Shown in pieces: positions 5,988 to 15,227 of a DNA stretch of 64,000 nt. This DNA is from an uncultured Acidobacteriota bacterium (GTDB lineage: Bacteria > Acidobacteriota > UBA6911 > CAINFC01), in assembly GCA_903847975.1 (NCBI GenBank), contig CAINFC010000042.1, positions 31,915-95,914 on the forward strand, in the 5' to 3' direction. The position numbers and the translations under genes are program-made. The notes under the pieces were generated by a model. The model worked only from the letters and a program-made list of their open reading frames with translations, did not search any database and was not told the origin of the DNA. Every line of letters starts with the position of its first letter. Within the stretch, counting starts at the first letter, position 1.

Positions 5988-8570
5988 TCAGGGACCGGTT
6001 TTTGGGGCCGGAGGCAGCGTGGTGGTGGTGGTGGTGGTCGGCGGCGGGGCGGCGGGCAGCGTCGTAAGGGTGGTCGCCGGAGCCGCAGGCTGCGTGGGGC
6101 CGGGCACCGCTTGGGCCGCCTCCTTCTGCTCCGCGGCATTTGCCTTTCGGGCTTCCTCCGCCTTCTGCTTCTCGGCCTTTTCCTGCGCTTTCTTTTCCTG
6201 CTCGGCCTCTTCCTTTTCCTTCTTTTCCTGGTCTTTCAGGCGCTGCTCTTCCGCCTCCTGGCTGCTTTCCGCAAAGGTGCGCTGCATCTTGCGGACCATC
6301 TTGCGCAAATCCTCGTAGCGCCCTTCAAATTCCAGAGTGGCATCCTGGTGGGCCACCGGATCCTTGATCACCTTGGCCTCAATCAGCACCACAATCTCGG
6401 TGCGCACGTTGCTGCGGGTCGACGTGCCGAAAAGAAAACCGAGAATCGGAATATTCCCCAGAAAAGGAATGGCGGACCGCGAGGTGGACAGGCTGTCGCG
6501 CATTACGCCGGCAATGACTACCCCCTGGCCGTCCTTCACGATCAGCGTAGTCTGCACCGAACTTTTGGTGATCTTGGGGGTCAGGGCCTGCCCGCCGGAA
6601 ACCTGGCTGACCTCCTGGGCGATTTCCATGGTCACCATCCCGGAGGCCGTAATCCGCGGGCTGACGGCCAGAATAACGCCGGTCGGCCGGTACTGGATCT
6701 GGTTGAAATAGGAATTGGTATTGACGATGTTCAGGGCGTTGCTGTAGGTCGAGGTCGAAATGGGCACTTCGTCGCCGACCTCGATCTTGGCCTGCTGCCC
6801 GTCCAGGGCCAGGACGGAAGGGGCTTCCAGCACTTTGAGGGTGGTTTTGGTCTGCAGGGCCACCAGGCTGGCCGCCAGCTGCTTGGCATTCATCACCTGA
6901 AATACCGTGGTGCCGGCCAGCTGGCCGGCCGTGGCCGCGCCAATGGAGAAATCCGTCGTCCGCCGGGTGCGCAGGTTCTGGGTGGTGGTATTCTCCCCTG
7001 TGCCGCTGCTGGCGGTAACCCCGCCCAGATTTTCGAAATACCACTGCACGCCCATGGAAAGATCGTTGTTCAGCCCGACCATGAAAACCTTGGCTTCGAT
7101 CAGAACCTGGCGCGGCAGAACATCCAGGATCTTGATGGTTTTCAGGAGATACTCGTAATCGGGCTGGGTGGCGGAAATCACCAGCGAGTTGTTCAGATCG
7201 TCGACCACGATGCGCATGCTGCCGCTCCCTCCGCTGATCATCCCCGAATCGATGTTCAGGGAGCCGGAAAGCTGCGGGCCCAGCTGCTGGGACTGCAGCT
7301 GGATGTTGGAACCCAATCCGCCACCCATGCCACCCATGCCGCCCATGCCCATGCTGCCGCTCATGCCGCCCATGCCCATGCTACCGCTCATCGAGCTGCG
7401 CTGCTGCATGGAGTTGCTCAGCGTGGATTGCCGCCCGCTGCCCTGGCGGGATTGGCTGCTGGTCCCCCCGCTGCCCCCTTCGGAATAGAGCTGCGAGAGG
7501 ATGCCGGCGATGTTGCCGGCGGTGGAGTTCTGCACCGGGTATACGAAAATCTGCTGGCTCCGGCCCTGCGGGCTGTCCAGCCGGTCTATCCAGCTCTGCA
7601 CCTTTTCCAGAACCCGCGAGGAATTGGCCACCACGAAAATGCTGTTGAGCCGCTCCACCGGGATGATATTGACGCCGGTATTCAGATCCTTGGCGCCGCT
7701 GGCGACCACCTTCGCCAGGTCCTCGGCCACCTCCTTCACTCCGTAATACTTGATCTTGATCAGGTCGACAAAAGTGCGGTCGAACACCCGTCCGTCGATG
7801 GCGCTGACGATCTGGCGGATCCGACGGACGTTATCCTTGAAATCGGTGATGATCAGCAAATTGGCCTTGACGTAGGTCACCATGGTGCCGCCGTTGGAAA
7901 TGAACGGAGCGATCACCTGCTGCATCTCGCCGATGGGAACGAACTCCACTGGGATGATATGCGTGGAAAGTTCGCGGTCGGAAAACAGCTCGGCATCCCG
8001 GGGGCTGACCAGGGGCGGGATCGGCACATTGGCCGGGACCGGCGGCTGGGAAGGAACCGGAGGGGCGGACGTGCCCGGAGCCGGCGCGCTTTCGCTCTTG
8101 CCCGGTGTCGGGACGGACGGCTTGCTCTCCTTGACCGGCACCGGCTTGACGTATTCGCTGTAATCGAAAACCCCCAGGGGGATTTTTATCCCGCTGCTGA
8201 TCGGCAGGATCTGGTAAATCGACCCCTGTTTGACGATGGCCGCGTTGTTCATTTTCAGGATGGTTTCGAATACGGCAAAAAGATCCCGTTTCAGAATCGG
8301 CTTTTCGGTACGCATGTTCACCTTGCCGGCCACCTGGGGATCCACCATGAAATTGATGCCCAAAGTGTTCCCGACAAAGGTGATGATTTCGGTAAGATCC
8401 GCATTCTCAAAGTTCAGGGTGACCGGAGTTTCCCCGTCCGACTGCGCTTCCAGCCATGAAATCCGGCTCCCCGAGGCCAGCAGAAAGAAGGCCAGGCCGA
8501 AAACCAGAGCGCCTCGCCGGCACCGGGACCCACGGATTTTCATAAAAAGACTCATTTTCCTAAGCATCAT
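5988..8570 (-). CDS. gspD: Type II secretion system secretin GspD
   Basis: Outer-membrane secretin that forms the exit channel of the T2SS. The ATG at 8570 is preceded by AGGGGA and clears the end of gspC; an earlier in-frame ATG at 8687 would overlap gspC. The 860 residues contain a signal segment, an N0 domain (TLNFENADLTEII), N1-N3 repeats, then the secretin core with LEAPSVLALDGQQAKIEVGD and the signature FLGNIPILGFLF near the end. Two oddities are visible. A Gly/Met/Ser-rich insert at about residues 394-411 is built from two 27-bp DNA repeats. The last ~100 residues are a Lys/Glu/Ala coil followed by a Pro/Thr-rich tail. It is last in the T2SS gene series. Confidence 0.95.
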   Translation of the reverse strand: MMLRKMSLFMKIRGSRCRRGALVFGLAFFLLASGSRISWLEAQSDGETPVTLNFENADLTEIITFVGNTLGINFMVDPQVAGKVNMRTEKPILKRDLFAVFETILKMNNAAIVKQGSIYQILPISSGIKIPLGVFDYSEYVKPVPVKESKPSVPTPGKSESAPAPGTSAPPVPSQPPVPANVPIPPLVSPRDAELFSDRELSTHIIPVEFVPIGEMQQVIAPFISNGGTMVTYVKANLLIITDFKDNVRRIRQIVSAIDGRVFDRTFVDLIKIKYYGVKEVAEDLAKVVASGAKDLNTGVNIIPVERLNSIFVVANSSRVLEKVQSWIDRLDSPQGRSQQIFVYPVQNSTAGNIAGILSQLYSEGGSGGTSSQSRQGSGRQSTLSNSMQQRSSMSGSMGMGGMSGSMGMGGMGGMGGGLGSNIQLQSQQLGPQLSGSLNIDSGMISGGSGSMRIVVDDLNNSLVISATQPDYEYLLKTIKILDVLPRQVLIEAKVFMVGLNNDLSMGVQWYFENLGGVTASSGTGENTTTQNLRTRRTTDFSIGAATAGQLAGTTVFQVMNAKQLAASLVALQTKTTLKVLEAPSVLALDGQQAKIEVGDEVPISTSTYSNALNIVNTNSYFNQIQYRPTGVILAVSPRITASGMVTMEIAQEVSQVSGGQALTPKITKSSVQTTLIVKDGQGVVIAGVMRDSLSTSRSAIPFLGNIPILGFLFGTSTRSNVRTEIVVLIEAKVIKDPVAHQDATLEFEGRYEDLRKMVRKMQRTFAESSQEAEEQRLKDQEKKEKEEAEQEKKAQEKAEKQKAEEARKANAAEQKEAAQAVPGPTQPAAPATTLTTLPAAPPPTTTTTTTLPPAPKTGP
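7338..7391. repeat. Two 27-bp tandem repeats inside gspD
   Basis: Units 7338-7364 and 7365-7391 differ at one base and encode the nine-residue unit MSGSMGMGG twice on the minus strand. Further shorter CCCATG repeats adjoin on the left (7321-7340). The copy number could vary between strains. Confidence 0.85.
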
Positions 8571-8652
8571 TTCCCCTATCTTACAGGACCGATTCATAAA
8601 TAATGTCTTCACTGGCTTTCCTAAACTCCGGGCGGAAACCGCAAATCCTTCC

Positions 8653-9504
8653 CTATTGCGGATCCGGGGGGCGAACCACGTCGCCAAAGGGGGTACGGAT
8701 CACCCTCCGCCCCTGGTCGTCGATAAATTCGTTGCGCTGCATAGGCCGGCTGGTCCTCGCACCTCCGGCCTGGGAGCCGGCCCGGCCTTCCCCGCCGGCG
8801 GTTTGGCCCGGCACCGGGATGGATCGCGCCGCGGCCGGAGCGTTGGCGGCACCGGGAGCGGCGGCAGGCGTGGACGGCGCAACCAGCGCGGGCGCTCCGG
8901 ACGGGGCACCGGCTCCCGCACCCACTTGAATGATCTGGCTGGCGCTGACCGGCGTAGCCCTGTCCGGTACCTGGCGCCCCTGCCGGTTGGCAGGATCAAA
9001 GAGGCTGATCACCTGGCTGGTCACCTGACCGGCCGAAGAGGTGTAGGCGAACTCAACCCGGTCGGCGGTAATCTGGTTCACTTTGTAGCCCTCATAAAGG
9101 TCCCCGATGCGCAAAGTGTCAACGGCCCTTTTCCCCGGCTGAACCTGCTGGCGCCGGACCAGGGCCCTCATCTGGTCGCCCACTTTGGCAACCCCGACCA
9201 GAATCGGCTTGGGATTCATCGGGGGTACGGCCTCAACAGCCTGATTGTCCTCCTGGCTTTTCAGGTTGCGGCTTTCCAGGAAAAGGTTCTTGGAGGAGAC
9301 CGGCTCGTAGGCGGCTGCCGAAAGGGTCACCGGAGCATATCCTCCCATAGAAACCGGCCGCTTGTCTTCTCGCTCCGCCACGACCGGGATGGAAGCGGAA
9401 GAATGCTCCATACGGAATTTCTGGAAATCCCTCCTGACCTGCCGCCCCAGGCTGATGCAGAGGACCAGCAGCAAAGCATCCAGCACCAGTACTCTTCGGT
9501 TCAT
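8653..9504 (-). CDS. gspC: Type II secretion system inner-membrane protein GspC-like
   Basis: Links the inner-membrane platform to the secretin. The 283-residue protein has an N-terminal membrane helix (about 7-20), then SSKNLFLES near residue 71, typical of the start of the GspC homology region. A compact beta domain follows with ILVGVAKVGDQMRALV and LRIGDLYEGYKVNQI motifs (about 100-155). The remainder is Pro/Ala/Gly-rich and low complexity, ending in FIDDQGRRVIRTPFGDV. There is no PDZ domain, so a PilP-like or other short form is possible. It lies 60 bases after gspM and 82 before gspD on the same strand, which supports the assignment. Confidence 0.7.
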   Translation of the reverse strand: MNRRVLVLDALLLVLCISLGRQVRRDFQKFRMEHSSASIPVVAEREDKRPVSMGGYAPVTLSAAAYEPVSSKNLFLESRNLKSQEDNQAVEAVPPMNPKPILVGVAKVGDQMRALVRRQQVQPGKRAVDTLRIGDLYEGYKVNQITADRVEFAYTSSAGQVTSQVISLFDPANRQGRQVPDRATPVSASQIIQVGAGAGAPSGAPALVAPSTPAAAPGAANAPAAARSIPVPGQTAGGEGRAGSQAGGARTSRPMQRNEFIDDQGRRVIRTPFGDVVRPPDPQ

Positions 9505-9564
9505 GTCTGTTCTTTCCGTCGATCAATCATGGAATCCGCCCTGCCGCCCGCCGCCTTCCCGTCC

Positions 9565-10173
9565 TCACGGATAGGAAGAAACAGCCGGCCGGGAGGCCGC
9601 TTTATCTTTTTCTTTCACTTCCGGGCTTTTAATATACGAGGAGACCAGCACCGAAGGGTAAAGCAGGAAGTTGTTCTTGATGTTGGTGCTGCGCAGGTTC
9701 AGCTCGGAAATAAACAGGTATTTGGGGTAGTTCCGGATGGCCACCAGGAAGTTGACCAGCTGGTCCGGAGCGCACTGCGAATCGATCTTGGCCGAAATAC
9801 GCTGGTATTCCTCCTTGTAGCGTTTCGGCTGGTTGAATTCCTTTCTCTGGACGGCAAAGCCGGCATCGGTGGCTATTTTATTGATGATATCCTGCAGGCT
9901 GGAAGACACCATGGTATTTTCGGCCACATCCAGAAACAGCGGATCGAAGGAGGCAATCCGCTTCTTGTTCTCATCCAGCCGGGCCAGATATTTCTCCTTG
10001 GAAGCCACCCTGGCCCGATAGCGCGCCAGAAGCTGGCTCTTGGTCTCCATCTCCGTGGAGATTTTCTTGAAGCCTTCCATCAGCGGCAGCACTCCATACA
10101 TGATCAGGAGTACCAGAGCGCAAATCACTCCGCCGAAAATCACTACATTGCGGTCCCGTTGCGTCAGTTGCAT
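9565..10173 (-). CDS. gspM: Type II secretion system protein GspM / PilO-like
   Basis: A small bitopic inner-membrane component of the T2SS platform, partner of GspL. The 202 residues contain one membrane helix (about 11-28), a coiled coil (about 35-75), and a ferredoxin-like periplasmic domain (VSSSLQDIINKIATDAGF, then FLVAIRNYPKYLFISELNL). Its start overlaps the end of gspL by 10 bases, which implies translational coupling. The family is divergent; the call rests on topology plus position. Confidence 0.75.
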   Translation of the reverse strand: MQLTQRDRNVVIFGGVICALVLLIMYGVLPLMEGFKKISTEMETKSQLLARYRARVASKEKYLARLDENKKRIASFDPLFLDVAENTMVSSSLQDIINKIATDAGFAVQRKEFNQPKRYKEEYQRISAKIDSQCAPDQLVNFLVAIRNYPKYLFISELNLRSTNIKNNFLLYPSVLVSSYIKSPEVKEKDKAASRPAVSSYP

Positions 10174-11582
10174 CCTTTGCCCTCCAGCCGCGCCTTGATA
10201 AAAAAGCGCTCCTTATTGCTGATCGGATCCCGGGTAATCGGTGCCTGGTGCTCCGGAGACTTCAGGTAATTGGACTTGGAGAGCAGCGGCATCAACTGGG
10301 AAGCAGACTGGGTGAATCCCTGGATCAGCACTTCCCCTTCCCGGGTGTTCAGGAAGTTTAGATAGATATCGTCCGGAAACATGTTGGTCATTTCCAGCAT
10401 CGCCTCCAGGAGATGGTCCTTGGCACAGAACATCGTTTCCAGATCCTTGATTTTTTCCTCCAGCTGCTGGTTCTGCTTCCGGAGGGCTTCGACCTCATCC
10501 ACCTGAGGCCGCAGAGCGGCAATTTCCCGGTCCAGTTCCTGGACGTAAATGTATTCCTGCACCCACTGGCGTCCAAAGTAACCAATTCCGAGCACCAGAA
10601 GGGCGGCCAGAAGAACATAGGTCGGCACCATGGCATACGGATTCTTCCGGGGCCGCAGTTCTTCCGGCAGAAGGTTCAGGGAAGGCATCGATTTCCCCTG
10701 GAAGGCATCCAGAGCCAGACCCAGCGGAACCGCCATTTCCGGAAGCTCCGCGGCCATGGAGATCGGGGTGCGATAGCGGATCTGGGTGGTCAGAAGTCCG
10801 ACATCCGGAAGATCGGCGGCCAGACCCCGTCGGAACTCTTCGGCGGCAGACCCGGAAAAAAGCACCCCTTCCACGGATTCGGCCATCTGCCGCGCTGCGG
10901 AGAGCCCGTGCTCCATGGTGTCCAGGACATCGCTGGCTGGAAAAACGCGGTTTTCCGGCAGAGGAACCACCCCGGAATATACCGGCTGTTTCTTGTGCAG
11001 GCCGATCACCTCCACCGTCTTTTCCCCAAAGTCATAAAGGAAATAAGGGGTATCCTTCAGCCGGTCGCGTCCCTGGGACCACAGCTTCCAGAGAGCAAAC
11101 GTGGAGACCTGGACGCTGCGGAAAGGGATCTGCAGCTCCTTGAAACAAAGCAGGTAATCATCGAGCACCGACTTGCGGACCAGGGCCAGCATCACGGATA
11201 TCTTGGCGTTGCCGGCCTCTACGCTCTCCCCCACGATGCTGAAATCATAATAGAATCCGTTTTCCTCGGAGGGCTCGTAGTTTTCCACCTGGAATTTCAT
11301 GACCTGCCCGAGATTGGATTTGACTTCCATCGGAAAGGTGAGCAGCCGAACCAGAACCTGTTCCCGCGGAAGACCCAGAATGACATGCTCCCGATGAACC
11401 TTTTTTTCCTTGAAAAAAGCGCTCACCTGGCGCTTGAGTTCCAGGATGGGCAGGTGGCGGAAGTCGGCGATCCGCTTGATGCCGGTTACTGAAATGCTCT
11501 GTACGCCTTTGCGCAAGCAGGCCAGGAGCAGGTGATCCCCGCGGATCTCTATTCCTGCTGCGGATGTCCAAGTGGTAATCAT
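10164..11582 (-). CDS. gspL: GspL-type protein: PilM-like actin fold fused to PilN-like domain
   Basis: Inner-membrane protein that docks the GspE ATPase to the T2SS. Residues 1 to about 300 form a PilM/GspL-type actin-like cytoplasmic domain (FLYDFGEKTVEVIGL; VPLGLALDAFQG). A PilN-like part follows: PSLNLLPEELRPRK, a membrane helix near 322-340, a coiled coil and a small C-terminal domain. In type IV pilus systems these are two genes; here they are one 472-residue chain, as in GspL. A 101-base gap separates it from gspK upstream, the largest within the T2SS genes, and it overlaps gspM by 10 bases. Confidence 0.85.
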   Translation of the reverse strand: MITTWTSAAGIEIRGDHLLLACLRKGVQSISVTGIKRIADFRHLPILELKRQVSAFFKEKKVHREHVILGLPREQVLVRLLTFPMEVKSNLGQVMKFQVENYEPSEENGFYYDFSIVGESVEAGNAKISVMLALVRKSVLDDYLLCFKELQIPFRSVQVSTFALWKLWSQGRDRLKDTPYFLYDFGEKTVEVIGLHKKQPVYSGVVPLPENRVFPASDVLDTMEHGLSAARQMAESVEGVLFSGSAAEEFRRGLAADLPDVGLLTTQIRYRTPISMAAELPEMAVPLGLALDAFQGKSMPSLNLLPEELRPRKNPYAMVPTYVLLAALLVLGIGYFGRQWVQEYIYVQELDREIAALRPQVDEVEALRKQNQQLEEKIKDLETMFCAKDHLLEAMLEMTNMFPDDIYLNFLNTREGEVLIQGFTQSASQLMPLLSKSNYLKSPEHQAPITRDPISNKERFFIKARLEGKGCN

Positions 11583-11683
11583 AAAAAAGCCTAATTAAAT
11601 TCCGTTCTTTGTCTGTCTCTGAAGATGCGAATGCAAACGAAAAAGACGTCAAGAATACCGCAAGATGGTCAAATTCTCCTAAA

Positions 11684-12736
11684 CTACCGTACCATTTCGT
11701 TCCAGTATATGGTCCGGTACCCCACCGACTCCTGCGGATCAATGACAATAATGGACCGCAAAGTGTTTTTAATGCGGCTCCCGGGAATCTCCGCCGTGGA
11801 TTCCAGGCTGAAGCAGTTGGATTTCCGACCGACGCTCAGCCATTCCGCGGCGCGGCCCAGGGCCGCCGCGCTGGTCTGGCTGACTTCCGCCATGTTCAGG
11901 AACGGCTTGACCAGCCGGCGCTCGTACAGCATCTGCGCAAATTGCGGTTCCATGTCGGGGATCGCCATCAGCACCGGCAGGGGAGCGGAATTCAGGTTGA
12001 TCTGGATGGAAAAGGTGTATACCGTAAGGTAATTCACCAGGCCATACCGTTCCAGGATGCGGCCCTGTTCATCCTTCACCTTGATCCCGTAGAACAGCTC
12101 CGGCGTCATCCCCTGAACCAGAAGCAGCTCCTCCACGGTATCGAACGGCCCGTTCTTGGCGCGGTAGGGCGGATCGAGGCTCATGTAATACTCGTCCTCC
12201 GCGCCGTTCAGGCGGTGATTTTTGTCGGCATCCACCCAGTCGAGAATCGAGTCGATAATCATATCCGCCCGCTCTTTTTCCACGCCGATGGCCGCGAACA
12301 GGCGATGGTAGACTTCCTCCGTGGTGAAGTTCAGGTTGATTTTGCCGTTCTCGTCCATGATACGGGTGGTCACCCTTCCCTGCGGGAAATCGCTGGTGAC
12401 AAAGCCCAGATCCAGATCATCGGGCGGAAGGAGCGCCGTATCCGCGGTCGGGGCCACCGGAGCCGGAAGCGCCGTCCGGCGCAGCAGGCGGTACAGGCTT
12501 TCCGCCATACCGGTGCGGGCCAGGTAGTGGGCGGTCACTTTGTCCTTGTTATTGCGGGCGGCATTGAACTCGATGCGAATCGACTTGGTAAACGAAAGAG
12601 TCATCAGGGAAACGATTGCCAGAACCCAGAGGAGCACCACCAGGACCACACCCCGGGAGCCGGAACCGGCATTCCGGGCCGTCTGCGGACCGACCCGCGG
12701 ACCAGGAAAGTATATCTTTACGAATCTGTCCGGCAT
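11684..12736 (-). CDS. gspK: Type II secretion system minor pseudopilin GspK
   Basis: Large minor pseudopilin that caps the pseudopilus tip with GspI and GspJ. The 350-residue protein has a prepilin-like N terminus (SRGVVLVVLLWVLAIVSLM) that lacks Glu at position +5, as is normal for GspK. A helix-hairpin-helix-type repeat region follows, containing ILDWVDADKNHRLNGAEDEYY and VEELLLVQGMTPELF, which are GspK hallmarks. It starts 12 bases after gspJ ends. The length fits the family. Confidence 0.9.
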   Translation of the reverse strand: MPDRFVKIYFPGPRVGPQTARNAGSGSRGVVLVVLLWVLAIVSLMTLSFTKSIRIEFNAARNNKDKVTAHYLARTGMAESLYRLLRRTALPAPVAPTADTALLPPDDLDLGFVTSDFPQGRVTTRIMDENGKINLNFTTEEVYHRLFAAIGVEKERADMIIDSILDWVDADKNHRLNGAEDEYYMSLDPPYRAKNGPFDTVEELLLVQGMTPELFYGIKVKDEQGRILERYGLVNYLTVYTFSIQINLNSAPLPVLMAIPDMEPQFAQMLYERRLVKPFLNMAEVSQTSAAALGRAAEWLSVGRKSNCFSLESTAEIPGSRIKNTLRSIIVIDPQESVGYRTIYWNEMVR

Positions 12737-12748
12737 CGCTTTCCAGGG

Positions 12749-13585
12749 CTACGGCTGGGGCTGCGGTTGAGACTGGGGAGTCAGCTGCTGAAAAAGGCTG
12801 CGGGAGCCCATTCCCGCTTTTCCCTTAAACGGTTCGGCAATCACCGGGATAATGATCCGGTGCCGGTTTCCCATGCGTCCCACATCCTCGTTGAGAATCA
12901 GCTCCAGGGCCACCGCTTTGGGAAGACCGATCATTTGATCGCTGTCCCATTCCGACTGCCAAACGGTTTTCCTGGTCAGGGGATCCACATCCAGGTATTC
13001 CCATTTCATTTCCCGGATTTTGTCAAAGACCACCAGTCCCTTCTGGTCCATGGAGAGGTACTGGTTGCGCAGAAGCATCGACCGGTCCAGGTACAGCGTT
13101 TCGCTTTCCACCAGCTCGTAGCCGTCCCCTTCGGCCATGCCGCGGGTACGGTAGGAAACCAGATTCAACCCGGCGCTCTCCATAGGTCGCATCGGGTAGA
13201 CGGAAAGGAACCTTAATTCCGTGGGGCCGCCGAGGAACACCGGGGTGTTCATCGCCGCCATGCCGGGCTGCATCCCCGGCATCATGGTGGGGTCGGTGGG
13301 CAGGACGGTCCCCGGAGGAAAAGCCTGGTTGCGGACGTCCAGCGCAAATGCGCAGCTGATCTGCTTCCGGAGGAGCTGCGCCATGATCCGGAACCGCTGG
13401 GAGCTTTCGATTACCTGGTCGCCGCGCGTCCAGAAGCGGCTGCTCATCCGGAAGGCGCCGAAAATCATGGCCGCCATGCCGCTCAGGATGGTCATGGTTA
13501 CCAGAAGCTCGAGGAGCGTGAACCCCCCGGCGCCTCCGCGGCGGAAGGCCAACCGGGACTTGCGGCGAAAATGGGCCGGGCGCAT
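12749..13585 (-). CDS. gspJ: Type II secretion system minor pseudopilin GspJ
   Basis: Minor pseudopilin of the tip complex. The prepilin cleavage motif is GGFTLLELLVTMTILSG (about residues 20-36), with Glu at +5. The 278-residue protein is longer than many GspJ and carries a Met/Pro-rich stretch (PTMMPGMQPGMAAM) in its middle and a Gln/Pro tail. It lies 5 bases after gspI and 12 before gspK. The assignment as J rather than I comes from order and size. Confidence 0.85.
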   Translation of the reverse strand: MRPAHFRRKSRLAFRRGGAGGFTLLELLVTMTILSGMAAMIFGAFRMSSRFWTRGDQVIESSQRFRIMAQLLRKQISCAFALDVRNQAFPPGTVLPTDPTMMPGMQPGMAAMNTPVFLGGPTELRFLSVYPMRPMESAGLNLVSYRTRGMAEGDGYELVESETLYLDRSMLLRNQYLSMDQKGLVVFDKIREMKWEYLDVDPLTRKTVWQSEWDSDQMIGLPKAVALELILNEDVGRMGNRHRIIIPVIAEPFKGKAGMGSRSLFQQLTPQSQPQPQP

Positions 13586-13590
13586 GGTCC

Positions 13591-14238
13591 TCAGGGCTCC
13601 TCATATCCCCGGCGATATCCTCCGCCGCGCAATCCGCTTCCCCGGCCGCTGCCCCCCCGCGGGCCGAAAAGCCCGCCGGACGGATTGGCGGAAGGCAGCT
13701 GCCCCGGCACCAGCCCGGATCCAACTCCCAGGGGCCCGGTCTTTTGCAGGACGTTGATCACCTTGGCGCAATGCAGCACATACTGGTGCTCCTGCTGCCG
13801 GTATTTCCATTGAATGACCACCTCGAGATCCAGAAGCCGCAAGGGAAAAAGCTGCGCCTGGTCCTGGCCCAGAGCCATCTGGCTGAGAGCCTGAGGATCG
13901 GGTGGCATCACCCGCTCCACCGCCGCAGCTTGCCATCGGTAGCCTTCCTCGAAGGAGCCGTTCATGGAGTAGCCGTCCAGAACCTCCGGGTTGACCAGCA
14001 GCTCGTTCATAATGTTCTGCGCATAGCTGCCGGCCATGAAGTACTGGCTGACCCGCGAAATGTTGGTGAAGCCGCCGGAGATCAGCTGCATGGTAACCGT
14101 CAGGCTGACGGCCAGGATGGAAAGGGCCACGATCACTTCCAGAAGGGTAAACCCCTCCTCCGGACCCGGGCAGGGAGCGACCCCGGCCCGCAGCGCGAGC
14201 GGAGCCCGACGGGTGGCGGATGCTTCAGGAGCGCCCAT
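13591..14238 (-). CDS. gspI: Type II secretion system minor pseudopilin GspI
   Basis: Minor pseudopilin that initiates pseudopilus assembly. The motif EEGFTLLEVIVALSILAVS starts near residue 27, after an unusually long leader. The C-terminal 45 residues are Gly/Arg-rich (RGGSGRGSGLRGGG), which is unusual for the family. The start overlaps the end of gspH by 14 bases and gspJ follows after 5 bases, so the genes appear translationally coupled. Confidence 0.8.
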   Translation of the reverse strand: MGAPEASATRRAPLALRAGVAPCPGPEEGFTLLEVIVALSILAVSLTVTMQLISGGFTNISRVSQYFMAGSYAQNIMNELLVNPEVLDGYSMNGSFEEGYRWQAAAVERVMPPDPQALSQMALGQDQAQLFPLRLLDLEVVIQWKYRQQEHQYVLHCAKVINVLQKTGPLGVGSGLVPGQLPSANPSGGLFGPRGGSGRGSGLRGGGYRRGYEEP

Positions 14239-14731
14239 TTTCCTTGTCCTTGACGACCCGGGCGATGCCGGTCACCGGATCGGTGCGCAGCGTAACCTTT
14301 TCCGGGCTGCCGGTCACCTGCAGCACCATTTCGGCAGCGGTTGCATTCCCTTCCGGGTAAAAAAGAATATCCACCTGGTCCGCCCGGCGCGCCTCGGCAC
14401 CTTCAATGCGCACCGCCTCCACCTTCAGGAACTCCTTGTCCAGCGGGTACTTTTTGATCGCCTCCCCGAAGGCATCGGTCAGCTGGATGTTCTGTTCCAC
14501 AAAATCGACGCGCACCAGAAAAATCGCCTGCTCCCGGATGGCGCTTTCCCGGGCGATGCGCATGATGTTCACGATATCCCGTGCCGTGGTCCGAATGCGC
14601 ACCCCCCGCGAGCCGCGCCCCATGTTGGGCAGAATCAGCGAGGTCAGAATCCCGATGATCAGAACCACCACCAGGACTTCCAGCAGGGCGAAACCGGAGC
14701 GGCTCCGGAGTGCTATGTTTCCGGGTTTCAT
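14225..14731 (-). CDS. gspH: Type II secretion system minor pseudopilin GspH
   Basis: A 168-residue pseudopilin with cleavage motif SGFALLEVLVVVLIIGILT starting at residue 12, Glu at +5, and a hydrophobic N-terminal helix. The following part (TARDIVNIMRIARESAIREQ) is the typical GspH/FimT amphipathic helix before the beta sandwich. It lies 22 bases after gspG and overlaps gspI. Confidence 0.85.
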   Translation of the reverse strand: MKPGNIALRSRSGFALLEVLVVVLIIGILTSLILPNMGRGSRGVRIRTTARDIVNIMRIARESAIREQAIFLVRVDFVEQNIQLTDAFGEAIKKYPLDKEFLKVEAVRIEGAEARRADQVDILFYPEGNATAAEMVLQVTGSPEKVTLRTDPVTGIARVVKDKENGRS

Positions 14732-14753
14732 AGGGCTCCTGCCGGACGAGCGG

Positions 14754-15203
14754 CTATTTCCCCAGGCTCCAGCTGGTTACGTCGGCGTTTTCCCCCTCGC
14801 CGCCCTCCTGCCCGTCGGCTCCGAGGGCCAGAAGGTCATATTCGCCGTGCTGCCCGGGGCTGCGATACACGTATTCCCTTCCCCAGGGATCCTTGGGAAC
14901 CGAGTTTTTCTTCAGGTAGGGGCCCTTCCACTGGTCGCCGCCGGGATTGTTCAGCAGGGCCTGCAGGCCCTCGTTGCCCTGCGGGTAGTGGCCCATATCG
15001 AAGCTGTACAGGTCCAGAGCCTGCTCCAGCTCGGCGATCTGCACCTTGGCCAGCTCGCGCTTGGCCCCCTTGAGGCGCTCCATGACCTTGGGACCCACCA
15101 CCGTGGCCAGCAGCCCGAGGATCACCAGAACCACGATCAACTCAATCAGCGAAAAGCCGGCCTGGCCGCGGCGGCGTTTGCGCTCCTCCCTTTTCCACTC
15201 CAT
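14754..15203 (-). CDS. gspG: Type II secretion system major pseudopilin GspG
   Basis: Main subunit of the T2SS pseudopilus. The 149-residue length is typical. Prepilin motif AGFSLIELIVVLVILGLLA starts near residue 15; LYSFDMGHYPQGNEGLQALL and GPYLKKNSVPKDPWG are diagnostic of GspG. The end (NADVTSWSLGK) carries the conserved calcium-loop D-x-T-S-W pattern. It lies 24 bases after gspF and 22 before gspH. Confidence 0.97.
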   Translation of the reverse strand: MEWKREERKRRRGQAGFSLIELIVVLVILGLLATVVGPKVMERLKGAKRELAKVQIAELEQALDLYSFDMGHYPQGNEGLQALLNNPGGDQWKGPYLKKNSVPKDPWGREYVYRSPGQHGEYDLLALGADGQEGGEGENADVTSWSLGK

Positions 15204-15227
15204 GAATTTCTCCTCCTTTACGATCAG

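Noticed and set aside
6010..6050. GGTGGTGGT triplet run in gspD as a frameshift or assembly error
   Set aside because: The frame stays open through the run to a stop consistent with the Pro/Thr-rich tail; only read data could show otherwise.
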